DNA of 64,000 nucleotides, from positions 496,001 through 560,000 of the forward strand of contig CAZSXR010000001.1 of the NCBI GenBank assembly GCA_964611335.1, given 5' to 3'. The position numbers and the translations under genes are program-made. The notes below the pieces were generated by a model. It saw nothing but the letters and a program-made list of their open reading frames with translations, searched no databases and was not told the origin of the DNA. This stretch comes from BOG-1112 sp964611335 (GTDB lineage Bacteria > Bdellovibrionota_B > Oligoflexia > Oligoflexales > Bog-1112). Positions 45,397-53,732 of the stretch are shown piece by piece; position 1 is the first letter of the stretch, and each line of letters opens with the position of its first letter.

Positions 45397-46257
45397 TTAT
45401 TCACCAAAAAAGTAGATTTTTGCAAAAGCTTGCCTAAATAGGTCTTTAGACCACCCGTCAAGATCTCTGGAATCGACTATAAAGGGAAGTACATCTTCTT
45501 TCGCTTTTCTAAAATCTATTTGCTCTATTATTTTCTCAAATAATTCTTTTAAAATATTTTTTGTTAAGTGCTCTCTTTTTTTTAAATGAGAACTCTGTAA
45601 GATTCTTTGTTCTAAATGTTTCAGGTTCAAGGGTGTTTTGCGACCGACATACCAAAGGAAATCATACCAATCTCGTCCTTTAATATTTTCTCTCTCTGAA
45701 CGACAGAGGCAGGCATGCATTTTCCCTGCAAAAAGATCTTCAATGGAAAAAGCACTCACGGAGAAAGGTATAGGCCAAAAAATAGGATGTGTTGTTGTAT
45801 GAAAACCTTCAGGAGGATCGGTATCCACTTCTAATTTAATTTTAAAAAGGGCTTCTTTATGAACTTTGTAAGTGGATTGAATTTTCAAGAGATGGATGAG
45901 CGTGTTGCCTTTGATAAAGGCTGAGTCGATTGCGGAAGGATTTTTTTTATCTTTTTTTTCGAGGCTTACGTGAAAACCAAAGGCTTCCAATTCGTTGATT
46001 ATTGCGGATTCATATTTCATGAGATCAAATTTGGGATCCTTTTTTAAAAGGGAAAAATCTAAATCTTCTGAAAATCTCTGCAGTTCGTAGAGTATCCTTA
46101 AAGCTGTTCCTCCATAGAATGCGGCTCTTTCAAAAAATTTAGCCCTCCATAATCCTAAAAGAGTGATTTCTTGAATAATCTCTCGAATGACAGACATCTC
46201 TTCTTGTAAAGATTTACAATGTGCGTCTTTAATTCTTTGTAAGACGATAGCATTCAT
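45397..46257 (-). CDS. abiEii: AbiEii-like nucleotidyltransferase toxin
   Basis: 286 residues from ATG 46257, which shares the ATGA overlap with the antitoxin stop; earlier in-frame starts are unneeded. The N-terminal half has the family core: FYGGTALRILYELQRFSEDLDFSL (nucleotidyltransferase G-G-T-A-L-R and S-x-D-L-D-F). Then come IEDLFAGKMHACLCR and KGRDWYDFLWYVGR, motifs shared by AbiEii/AbiGii toxins. AbiEii inhibits growth, and members act as GTP-dependent or NTP-transferring tRNA modifiers. Cytosolic. Lies between addB and addA, and neutralised by the product just upstream. Confidence in the family is high; the transferase target is not known. Confidence 0.9.
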   Translation of the reverse strand: MNAIVLQRIKDAHCKSLQEEMSVIREIIQEITLLGLWRAKFFERAAFYGGTALRILYELQRFSEDLDFSLLKKDPKFDLMKYESAIINELEAFGFHVSLEKKDKKNPSAIDSAFIKGNTLIHLLKIQSTYKVHKEALFKIKLEVDTDPPEGFHTTTHPIFWPIPFSVSAFSIEDLFAGKMHACLCRSERENIKGRDWYDFLWYVGRKTPLNLKHLEQRILQSSHLKKREHLTKNILKELFEKIIEQIDFRKAKEDVLPFIVDSRDLDGWSKDLFRQAFAKIYFFGE

Positions 46258-46865
46258 CGTAGTTTCTCCAGGCATTTAAGAAGATGTTCTAACGATTCTT
46301 TCTTTGAAATTTTTGCAAGTTTTTGAATCAATTTAATATTCAAATTCTTTAAATATTTTTTTTCTATTCTTAATCCCTCTAAGTATTTTTTTGACTCAGA
46401 GAGTGAGGTGAATTTTTTTTCATAGAAAAGATCACAGAGAGCTTTTTCCTTAGTTGCTATTAAAAAGGGTTGACTTCCTGTTTGTTGCCGAATGATTCCT
46501 TCCGCATAATATGCTGAAGAAGAGATGGGTAAATAACGGAAACGCCCTACGGGAGTCTCAAAACTTTTTTTCCTCCCCAATGTCATGCTTGTGTACTCGT
46601 AAACCCGTTCTGGAATGAGTCCATAGTAGGAAAGAGCCATTTCGCGAGAAATATAAGAGGGTCCATAGATGAGGTTCGCAAGTGTTTCAAGGGGCCTTTC
46701 TGTGCTATCAAAGGGAATATATAAGCCCTTTTTTACCCTTAGTAATACATGATTTCTTAAGAGATTCGTAATCTTATCCCGAGGTCTTTTGTATTCCTGT
46801 AACAGGGCGCAAAGCTGATTATAATCGATAATGGAGGCGGATTTTAGTTGCTGTTCAAGGTTCAT
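46254..46865 (-). CDS. abiEi: AbiEi-like antitoxin and repressor
   Basis: 203 residues from ATG 46865, with GGAG 5 bases upstream; an upstream start would fall in the operator region. The N-terminal winged-helix part (DYNQLCALLQEYKRPRDKITNLLRNHVLLRVKKGLYIPFD) is the DNA-binding domain typical of AbiEi, followed by the domain with SYISREMALSYYGLIPERVY and ATKEKALCDLFY. AbiEi proteins silence their toxin and repress their own promoter by binding inverted repeats, and two such repeats lie just upstream. The stop codon overlaps the toxin start (ATGA), giving translational coupling. Confidence 0.88.
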   Translation of the reverse strand: MNLEQQLKSASIIDYNQLCALLQEYKRPRDKITNLLRNHVLLRVKKGLYIPFDSTERPLETLANLIYGPSYISREMALSYYGLIPERVYEYTSMTLGRKKSFETPVGRFRYLPISSSAYYAEGIIRQQTGSQPFLIATKEKALCDLFYEKKFTSLSESKKYLEGLRIEKKYLKNLNIKLIQKLAKISKKESLEHLLKCLEKLR

Positions 46866-46872
46866 AGAATCT

Positions 46873-46947
46873 CCAGTATGTCGATTATATCCCGACATAC
46901 TGGTTAGATGTCAAGACCAGTATGTCGACTTTGTATCGACATACTGG
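46873..46947 (-). promoter_or_regulatory. Two inverted repeats, probable AbiEi operators, over the addB 3' end
   Basis: IR1: CCAGTATGTCG (46873-46883) with its complement at 46893-46903. IR2: CCAGTATGTCGA (46917-46928) with its complement at 46936-46947. The two share their core and are 44 bases apart start to start, which fits cooperative binding of a dimeric repressor. AbiEi antitoxins in described systems bind paired inverted repeats in their promoter. They lie immediately upstream of the antitoxin start, and the addB stop codon (46904-46906) is between them. Confidence 0.8.
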
Positions 46948-49768
46948 AAGAAACCTTGAGGTCTTTTAAAGTACCTTCTTCAACCCTACAAATGCCGGTG
47001 AAGGGACAAAACTCACAGTGTTCGCTGGTCTTTACTTCAAAATCTTCGTTTTTATCTAGAAGTTTAGAAAGAGTCTGACTCCATAAATTCTGCATAGTGT
47101 TTGTAAGTTCGTGAAGGTCTGGTGTCTGAGTACTTGCGAGTTTTTTATCGAGGGCCCAGGTTTTTGCCTTTTTACCTACACCTCTTGCTTGCCAGCGTCC
47201 GTGAAGAAGGCTCCAGTATCCCACTATACATTTATCGAGAAAGTTTTCGTCGTTGCGAAAACGATTCTGCGCCATCGCAAGGGCATAAAGAGGAAGCTGT
47301 GGGGAAAGACCTTCGGTTACGTCTGAATGGCTATCGACATGTTTGCGTTTGTAATCTACGAGTATAGATGCGTGTTTGTGTACATCCAAACTATCGAGAG
47401 TTCCTAAGAGTGAAGCCCATCGATCGTTTCCTTCATCTATAGGGAGTCCTTTACCAACGAGTGGGTATTCTTTGAGTGAATGTTGTGTTGTGAATGCATA
47501 AGAATTTTCACCTTCTTCTTCGAAGAATTTCGACCAGTGTTCTGCAAAGCGAGGCCAGGCAAAATGCATCAGATGCAAATGAAAGGGTGATCCTTTTATG
47601 GAAGCAGGAAGACAGTGTTCTGTGAGTGCTTGCAAACGTTCTAAAGCGTAGGGAAGGATCTCTTCTTTAGAAAGTACAAGACGTGTAGGCAAAGCTTCTA
47701 ATACAGATTTTTTTTGAAGGTGACCTGTGTAAAAAGCTTCGAGTATTTCATGCAACCAGCGTCCTTCCCAAAGTGAAGAAGAATCTTCTTCTTTTTTTTC
47801 ATGTACGCCAAGCTTCGCAAGTAAAAATTCGTAAGGACAACGGAAGAGTTGTGTCAATGATTTTGCAGAAATTGTTTCGAAGAGTTCCTGGCGGTTGCCG
47901 CTGTAAATTCCAGAGGGGGAGGAGGTTGGTTCCACCTTACTGAACCCGAGCTCTCTATGAGAGATTGGGTTCAGTAAGGTGGAACCAACCTCGCTTAATA
48001 TGCGTTGGATAAAACGAGAACGGGATTGAGACCCGTAATCAGGATTCATGGAATACAAAAAAGTAAAATACTTTGCCTGTGAGCAGAGAAGGTGAAAAGT
48101 TGTATCTTCGAGGGCTTCTATGTATTGCCATCCTGGCATACCAAGACGTACTTTCAGCATATCACCGACAAGTTTGTCATTAGGTAAGGCACGCGGGAAA
48201 GAACCTTCGGTGCAGCCTAAGACAATCAAAACTTCGAAGGGCACATAGCGAGCTTCTACTAAATCTAAAATTTGTACACCTTCGAGAGGAAATCCTACAG
48301 AACGCGTTTCTAAATTTTGAATTTTATCAAGCAAGGAAAAAAAACATTCACTGCCTGAAATTTTATCTTTCCAACACAGAGTCCATTGTTCAAAGCATTC
48401 ACAAAAGGTGTGGAAGGCGTCTTGATCTGAACTTTTTAAATGGTGCAGAGATACTTTTTTAGATTCAGATTGCTCATCTAAGAAACCAAACTCTTCTATC
48501 ACCTGCATAAAAGCATTTTGCCAGAAACTCAACGGTTCTCTTTTTCCACCTAATTGCAGAGCGTCCAGTTTTTTTAGAACAGATTGCACGAGGGGGTGTG
48601 CTTCGCTGTCAAAATCGGAAAGAGAGAGGTCGTATTGTAAATTCTGAAATTCTTCTTCGCTCATTTCAGGTGCTAGGGAAGCCCATGTCCAAGGATGCGT
48701 TATAAAATCTTGAAGAAGAGATTGTGTTTCTTTTTTATCTCGTGGATTGCTGAGAAGGTATTTGAAAAGGCTTATAAGCCAAGATCCGACTTTCGATTGT
48801 GAAAAGGGTTGAGCAATTGCGAGATTGTATTGGAAGCTTTCTGTTTCCAAACAACTCGTAAGCATTTTTCCATAAATGCGTTCATTGGTTACAAGAAGAC
48901 CTATACGAGATTCAGGACAACCTTGTTGAATAAATTTTTTAACTGTTGCAATGGCTTCTTGAGTTTCTGAAAGGAGAGAAGAGCATTCAATAACACGTGT
49001 CTTTTCTTTTAAAAGAGGAAGAGTCTTTGTGTTTTTAGGAATTATTTTTTTTTCATAAATATATTCGAGAAGGTCTTGCAAAGGACTATTATCTCCAAGG
49101 AGTTGAGGAACTTCGCTGAAAAACAATTTTGCATTTTCTTTTTTAGAAAGGATTTTGAGTAGCTCTTTACAGTAAGCTTTAACTGTCGTGAAACACGCAA
49201 AAAAGATTTCTTTATAGGAACTTTCACCTTCTTTTAAAGTTTTGCAAAGTTTTTGCACACAGGCTTTTGCAATTTGTTCTGACGTCAGTGCTTTGTTTTG
49301 ACGCAGTAAACTTTGATAACGTGTGTAAAGTAAAGACAGTTCTTCTACGCGTTCTACCAAAGTTCCAATATGGGTGTCGTCGCGGTATATGTCTTTTTGT
49401 ATCAGGTTTTTTAATTGGGTGAACACTGAGTTCCCAAAATCAATCTGATCGACTTGAGAAAAAAATTCTCGAATCTCGTGTTCATGACCCTTTTGTAAGT
49501 GACGATAACGCCCTTGCTTGATTAGAGATGCGAGCAAAAGTTCTTCAGCAGAAACGGAAAGTACACAGAGTTCTTCTAAGTGAGAGGGTTTGTGCTGGTG
49601 TATCCATGTTTCCAAAGTCAGAATCGTAGGAGCGATAAAGCTACCTCGTTTTTTACCCAAAAGAGCAAGTAAATACTGCCCGAGTCGTTGTGTGGGGAGA
49701 ATAATAAGTACGTGCTGAAGATCTTCAGAAGAGAATCTATCCAGTTCAGAGCTTAGTTGAGTGAGCAT
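46904..49768 (-). CDS. addB: AddB-like nuclease/inactivated-helicase subunit
   Basis: 954 residues, within the usual range for AddB-like subunits. The C-terminal PD-(D/E)XK nuclease shows LLGTLDSLDV and SILVDYKRKH (D-Y-K). Cysteines of the iron-sulfur cluster are visible: FRCPYEF near residue 620 and EHCEFCPFTGIC (C-x2-C-x5-C) near the end. The N-terminal half resembles an SF1 helicase that has lost Walker A. It loads with AddA on DNA ends. Two oddities: a 71-bp palindromic segment is read in frame (around residue 600), and the final 13 residues (SMSIQSRHTGLDI) are encoded largely by the AbiEi operator repeats, so the original C-terminus may have been replaced when the AbiE cassette arrived. 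Confidence 0.8.
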   Translation of the reverse strand: MLTQLSSELDRFSSEDLQHVLIILPTQRLGQYLLALLGKKRGSFIAPTILTLETWIHQHKPSHLEELCVLSVSAEELLLASLIKQGRYRHLQKGHEHEIREFFSQVDQIDFGNSVFTQLKNLIQKDIYRDDTHIGTLVERVEELSLLYTRYQSLLRQNKALTSEQIAKACVQKLCKTLKEGESSYKEIFFACFTTVKAYCKELLKILSKKENAKLFFSEVPQLLGDNSPLQDLLEYIYEKKIIPKNTKTLPLLKEKTRVIECSSLLSETQEAIATVKKFIQQGCPESRIGLLVTNERIYGKMLTSCLETESFQYNLAIAQPFSQSKVGSWLISLFKYLLSNPRDKKETQSLLQDFITHPWTWASLAPEMSEEEFQNLQYDLSLSDFDSEAHPLVQSVLKKLDALQLGGKREPLSFWQNAFMQVIEEFGFLDEQSESKKVSLHHLKSSDQDAFHTFCECFEQWTLCWKDKISGSECFFSLLDKIQNLETRSVGFPLEGVQILDLVEARYVPFEVLIVLGCTEGSFPRALPNDKLVGDMLKVRLGMPGWQYIEALEDTTFHLLCSQAKYFTFLYSMNPDYGSQSRSRFIQRILSEVGSTLLNPISHRELGFSKVEPTSSPSGIYSGNRQELFETISAKSLTQLFRCPYEFLLAKLGVHEKKEEDSSSLWEGRWLHEILEAFYTGHLQKKSVLEALPTRLVLSKEEILPYALERLQALTEHCLPASIKGSPFHLHLMHFAWPRFAEHWSKFFEEEGENSYAFTTQHSLKEYPLVGKGLPIDEGNDRWASLLGTLDSLDVHKHASILVDYKRKHVDSHSDVTEGLSPQLPLYALAMAQNRFRNDENFLDKCIVGYWSLLHGRWQARGVGKKAKTWALDKKLASTQTPDLHELTNTMQNLWSQTLSKLLDKNEDFEVKTSEHCEFCPFTGICRVEEGTLKDLKVSSSMSIQSRHTGLDI
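47922..47992. repeat. Palindromic element inside the addB coding frame
   Basis: 26 bases at 47922-47947 are the exact complement of 47967-47992, with a 19-base loop. It lies within addB and is read through without a stop, adding about 24 residues (GSTLLNPISHRELGFSKVEP region). A perfect long palindrome in coding DNA is not expected from protein selection, so this looks like an inserted element. Confidence 0.85.
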
Positions 49769-49893
49769 GAATGGCTTGCCTTTTCAGTAACATTCTAAAA
49801 CAATTGAAAAAATTCTTCCAAATTGAGAAAAAATTAGCTAAGTTCCCTCTTTAGGTTGCTGCTGGATTTGTTCTGTTGCGCAGGGAGCTTACA

Positions 49894-50355
49894 ATGGATG
49901 CTATGTTGAAGAAAATGGAATTTGAAGAAGTTAAAATCGGCGATTCCGACATATTGACATATGAGGAACTGAATCATTTTAAAACGAAGTTGCTTCAAAA
50001 AAAGAGAGAGATCCTGGAGCAGTCACGCAATGCGATTGAATCCAAGAAAATTGTTTTGGATGCAAATGAAATGAAAGATGAGTTAGATCTAGCAGCTGTT
50101 ACCATTGAGCAAGAATTAACTTTTCGATTACTTGATCGTTCACGAAAACTTTTACGAGAGATAGACCATGCTCTTCGTAAAATAGGAAGTGGTGATTATG
50201 GTTATTGTGAAGGGACAGGAGAAGTGATTCCGAAAAAGCGTTTGGAACTTGCTCCATGGGTGCGGCATGGAGTTGAACACAAGCAGAATTTGGAATTTCG
50301 TAAGAAAATTCTTAAGCAGTCTCGTGGACAAGAACATTCTGCATTTTTCAATTAG
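49894..50355 (+). CDS. DksA/TraR-family protein with degenerate zinc finger
   Basis: 153 residues from ATG 49894, 8 bases after AGGGAG; an earlier TTG is unlikely. A coiled-coil region (about 25-100) has the tip sequence DELDLAAVTIEQE, with the D...A pair that in DksA contacts RNA polymerase (DxAA). The C-terminal part GDYGYCEGTGEVIPKKRLEL matches DksA, but of the four zinc cysteines only the first remains and later ones are replaced (WVRHGVEHK). Cysteine-poor DksA2-type proteins are known to keep function without zinc. Probably binds the RNA-polymerase secondary channel with ppGpp. It overlaps the convergent phosphatase gene by 4 bases. Confidence 0.8.
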   Translation: MDAMLKKMEFEEVKIGDSDILTYEELNHFKTKLLQKKREILEQSRNAIESKKIVLDANEMKDELDLAAVTIEQELTFRLLDRSRKLLREIDHALRKIGSGDYGYCEGTGEVIPKKRLELAPWVRHGVEHKQNLEFRKKILKQSRGQEHSAFFN

Positions 50356-51236
50356 TCTTCAACAGGAACCTGATCAAGAGAAATATCCTGTTCTTCAGAT
50401 GAGGAAGAATCTTCGTCTCCGAAGTAAAGATTTTCATCATTACTCAAAGCTTCTTGGTATTTTTCTTGGAGTTCTAAGAAACGTTGATCATGACGGAATT
50501 CTTCTACAAATTCAACGTTGGGTTTTCTAAATAAAACAGGATTGTAGAGCGTGTATTCATATTCTGCAGGATTTAATTCCATCCCATGTTTTTCAGTCTT
50601 AGGTCCATCCACCCAATATCCTCCCTGGATAAAACGCAAGAGCATTCCAATCATGCCAGTGCGATGCATTCCACCGAGACAATGGAACAAAACAGGTTGT
50701 CTTTCAGGATCAAGAACAAGTTTTAGTACATCGACAACGGTTTTGACACCGCCAGCAACACCATCGTTGTGGTATTCGAAATAACGTCGTGCTGTATGAC
50801 CCAAGATGAGCGGAGTGTCGATATTTTTGTGCGCATAATAAGGATTTTGTCCATCAACATAAGTTCGAAGTTCACCAAAGGGATGGAAGAATTCAAAATT
50901 TCCGAACTCACCTGAAAGGCTCATTTTGTATTCGTCGATTGCAAAATGAAGAGGGAATATATAACCGGCACTGTTCATGTAAATAATTGTTTTTGGAAAA
51001 GGAAGATTATGCTTTTCCAAATAGTTGCTGAGGAATTCCATTTTGTGTTTGTTTAACATTCCACTTCTGTAGATGGTGTATTCTGAATTCTTAACAACGA
51101 CACCAAATTTCAAATCTGCATTCGATGGACCGTGTACAACATCGTCGATTTCAGAAGCAAAAAGACTTGGACTTAAAAGCGCAGAAACGAGAAAAATCTT
51201 GTTGAAGCTTACAAAAAAAGTTCTGATTACATGCAT
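50352..51236 (-). CDS. Exported dual-specificity/tyrosine-type protein phosphatase
   Basis: 294 residues from ATG 51236, after AAGGAG with proper spacing; the longer frame begins in the leader. Signal peptide ending LFAS (about 1-28). The active-site loop HCLGGMHRTGM (Cys186, Arg192) is the C-x5-R signature of cysteine phosphatases, here H-C-x2-G-x2-R-T-G. A general-acid Asp could lie in the FEYHNDGVAGG segment. The C-terminus is acidic and Ser-rich. Such phosphatases normally act on phosphoproteins, lipids or RNA inside cells. Exported bacterial ones (YopH, SptP, LPXTG types) are frequent virulence effectors. Context: exported enzyme theme of this window. Confidence 0.8.
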   Translation of the reverse strand: MHVIRTFFVSFNKIFLVSALLSPSLFASEIDDVVHGPSNADLKFGVVVKNSEYTIYRSGMLNKHKMEFLSNYLEKHNLPFPKTIIYMNSAGYIFPLHFAIDEYKMSLSGEFGNFEFFHPFGELRTYVDGQNPYYAHKNIDTPLILGHTARRYFEYHNDGVAGGVKTVVDVLKLVLDPERQPVLFHCLGGMHRTGMIGMLLRFIQGGYWVDGPKTEKHGMELNPAEYEYTLYNPVLFRKPNVEFVEEFRHDQRFLELQEKYQEALSNDENLYFGDEDSSSSEEQDISLDQVPVED

Positions 51237-51309
51237 AAAATTGTCTCCTTGTGTGAACATAGTGTTTCACGCAAGGAGGGTATCGGTGGAACTCTTTATT
51301 TATTGAGAA

Positions 51310-52707
51310 TTATTTTTTGAGAAGAATTTCGAGTCTTTTTTGAGCTTCTTTATATGCACTCTTGTATTCGGATGAATTTAGAAGACTTTCTCCGAAAGAG
51401 CCTGCCTTGCTGACCCATTTCCCACACACCATCATATTATCGATTGCAGAGCTTGTATCTTGGAAACATAAAGATCTTAAGCTTTTAGATGGCCATAGAG
51501 TTGGGTTTTCACAATCCCAAACGATAAGATTAGCTAAGGATTTTTTTTCTAAGATTCCCACTTTAACGTGAGTATGCATCTGTCCTGGAATATTCCAAAT
51601 TCTGGAAAGCAAGAACGAAGCTTGTCGGAAATCTTCCGAGTTTTTCCAAATTTTATCTCTTTCTTTTTCAATCTCTTTGAGAGAGGGGATATTTTTTGAA
51701 AAATTCTCATAAGTTTGTGAGTGACTTAATTTTTGCAAAGGAAAGCCGGAAATAAATCTCAATTCTTTTTGCACATTCATAGAATCGTTGCTTGCAACTG
51801 TATCTGTCGCAACCGCCCAGTTGAGATTTTGTCGCTGCCATTCAAGTATATCTGCAGGGAAGTCGAAAATCATCTGAGAGAAGGGGCAAGACACCAAAGT
51901 GCTTTGTAGATTTTTTTTGAGAATTTTGAAGTCGTTGTTTGAAAGATAGATAGCATGTGCAAGCATAAGAGGAACTTTACTATCGAAGATTCCCATACGT
52001 TCTACAAATTGAACAGGACTTGTATTTTCTTTCTCATGTTTTCCAAATTCTTGTCGAGATTGAGCAAGATGAAAATGTAAAGGGAGTGGATCCTTACTTA
52101 TGCTCGCTTTGATTTTATTCCATAATTGCGGGCTTACAGAATCCGTAGCATGAGGTCCCCATGCTGCGTAGATTCCGTTATTTGCATAGTTTTGAGATCT
52201 ATGTATTGTTTCTGTTGCAAGCCATTCACGTTCCCATGTGTTTTTTCCAGGGCCTTCTACGTCTTGGAGTGTGGGAGCAACGACACCACTTAGGCCTACA
52301 TCTTGCAGAGCTTGTGCTATGGCTTCTCCATAATAGTAGTGATCCCATACATGACCGACGCCGAAGAGTAAAGATTCGTATGCACCTATGCGTGTAAAAG
52401 CTCGAACATCTTCAGCTGTGAGATGCGATTCGATTTTAAAAAATACATCTCGAACCATATTTGCACTAGCAGCAGAACGCAGATCTATGGCTCTGAAAAA
52501 ACTCATAGCAAGATGTGTATGAGCATTGACGAAAGCAGGTGTCAGCATTTTATTTTTTAAAATCAGAGTATCGGATGGAAGTTGGTTTAAAGGTTTATTC
52601 CATTCTTCAACGGAATCTATGTGAGAATTGCTTATGGAAAGCAAAGCAGGTTTCAGTTCAAAAACTGAATTTCTGAAAAGAGCGGTGTGTTCACAATAGA
52701 TCTTCAC
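51310..52707 (-). CDS. Amidohydrolase (SAH/MTA deaminase-like, Atz/Trz group)
   Basis: 465 residues. Metal-binding NAHTHLAM (His63, His65), a central LHFHLAQSRQEF with a further His, AHAIYLSNND and the late ATDTVASND with its Asp are the pattern of the cytosine-deaminase-like amidohydrolases, which include S-adenosylhomocysteine/5'-methylthioadenosine deaminase and guanine or triazine hydrolases. It is therefore likely to deaminate a purine-nucleoside-type substrate in the cytosol. The precise substrate is unknown. It lies 17 bases downstream of the small gene at 52725-53039 on the same strand. Confidence 0.8.
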   Translation of the reverse strand: MKIYCEHTALFRNSVFELKPALLSISNSHIDSVEEWNKPLNQLPSDTLILKNKMLTPAFVNAHTHLAMSFFRAIDLRSAASANMVRDVFFKIESHLTAEDVRAFTRIGAYESLLFGVGHVWDHYYYGEAIAQALQDVGLSGVVAPTLQDVEGPGKNTWEREWLATETIHRSQNYANNGIYAAWGPHATDSVSPQLWNKIKASISKDPLPLHFHLAQSRQEFGKHEKENTSPVQFVERMGIFDSKVPLMLAHAIYLSNNDFKILKKNLQSTLVSCPFSQMIFDFPADILEWQRQNLNWAVATDTVASNDSMNVQKELRFISGFPLQKLSHSQTYENFSKNIPSLKEIEKERDKIWKNSEDFRQASFLLSRIWNIPGQMHTHVKVGILEKKSLANLIVWDCENPTLWPSKSLRSLCFQDTSSAIDNMMVCGKWVSKAGSFGESLLNSSEYKSAYKEAQKRLEILLKK

Positions 52708-52724
52708 GTTATATCCTTTTTGGA

Positions 52725-53039
52725 TTAGAATTTTACCTTGGCCTCATGTTCGAGAAGCAGTTGACGTAAGTATGCGGGTCCAGAGTCTAAAAAATCACCT
52801 GCTGCTTGAAAGCCGAGTTCCCATGCAGTGTTTGCAACATCTGTGGGGTCTACGCATTCGAAGTTATAGAAACGTTCGGAAAGTTCGTCAAGCACTAGAC
52901 CGATGGACAGAGTGTCATCGCTGACTTCGTTATCTATGCGGATGTCAAATGGTTTGAAGAGTGTGTTTAAAGATACAGCTTCGTTTTCATAAAGTTTTAA
53001 CTTTTGTTTATATAAACTGAGCGGGACATGGATATGCAT
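52725..53039 (-). CDS. Small cytosolic protein, unknown function
   Basis: 104 residues from ATG 53039, preceded by AGAGAG; the longer frame from 53087 lacks a good site. Acidic, alpha-helical composition, no signal or membrane segment (LSERFYNFECVDPTDVANTAWELGFQA). It is 17 bases from the amidohydrolase gene and probably co-transcribed with it. No family recognised. Confidence 0.55.
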   Translation of the reverse strand: MHIHVPLSLYKQKLKLYENEAVSLNTLFKPFDIRIDNEVSDDTLSIGLVLDELSERFYNFECVDPTDVANTAWELGFQAAGDFLDSGPAYLRQLLLEHEAKVKF

Positions 53040-53180
53040 AACACTCTCTTTTTGAAGTTGAACTAGGATCTTTATCGGCATAAACATGCAAAGCTTTTCA
53101 TTTATGAAGAGAAAGAATTTTCGTATTTTTAAAAAACGATCTATAATTTGAAAGAAACAACACTCTTAGTTGGAGATTTT

Positions 53181-53732
53181 ATGACTTTGTCTGTTCTGTT
53201 TTTTGGAATGGTACCTCTTTTAGCTTTTGTGATTATAGACAGTTTTGCAGGCCTTAAAACCGGTCTTATTGCGGGGATTCTTTTTGCCTTGGCGGAAGCT
53301 GTATACTCGGTGATTGCTTATGGTGCGATCGACGAATTAACCATAGGTTCTACAGCTCTTATTTTGATTTTTGGTTTCTTGTCTTTCAAATCTCAGAAAG
53401 AGATCTATTTCAAGTTGCAGCCTGTTTTTCTTGGTGTAACGTGCGGTTTGATTCTTGTTGTTATGCAAGCTTTTGGAAAACCTTTACTTGTCATGATGTT
53501 GAATAAGTACCAACTTATGATTCCTTCAGAAATGCGAGAGATGATTATGCATCCTGAAAGTATGAGAAGGATGGCTGTTCTGTCAGGTATTTTAGGTTGG
53601 GGATTTTTGCTTCATGCTGCTTTGGTTGCCTACTCTGCGTTTCGTATGAGCAAATGGTGGTGGTTAATTATTCGGGGTGTTGGTTTTTACGTTATGCTTT
53701 TTGTCTGTGCGATGCTTGTGAATTTTGTTTAG
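53181..53732 (+). CDS. YciB/IspZ-like inner-membrane protein
   Basis: 183 residues from ATG 53181 (GGAG five or six bases upstream). About five hydrophobic segments: PLLAFVIIDSFAGLKTGLIA, ALIL-IFGFL, GVTCGLILVVMQ, GWGFLLHAALVAYSAF and GVGFYVMLFVCAMLV. The central FGKPLLVMMLNKYQL is similar to the conserved P-L-I-K-M-M segment of YciB/IspZ (intracellular septation protein A family), which works with cell-division and envelope proteins. The family call is tentative. It overlaps the convergent GT25 gene by 4 bases. Confidence 0.55.
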   Translation: MTLSVLFFGMVPLLAFVIIDSFAGLKTGLIAGILFALAEAVYSVIAYGAIDELTIGSTALILIFGFLSFKSQKEIYFKLQPVFLGVTCGLILVVMQAFGKPLLVMMLNKYQLMIPSEMREMIMHPESMRRMAVLSGILGWGFLLHAALVAYSAFRMSKWWWLIIRGVGFYVMLFVCAMLVNFV

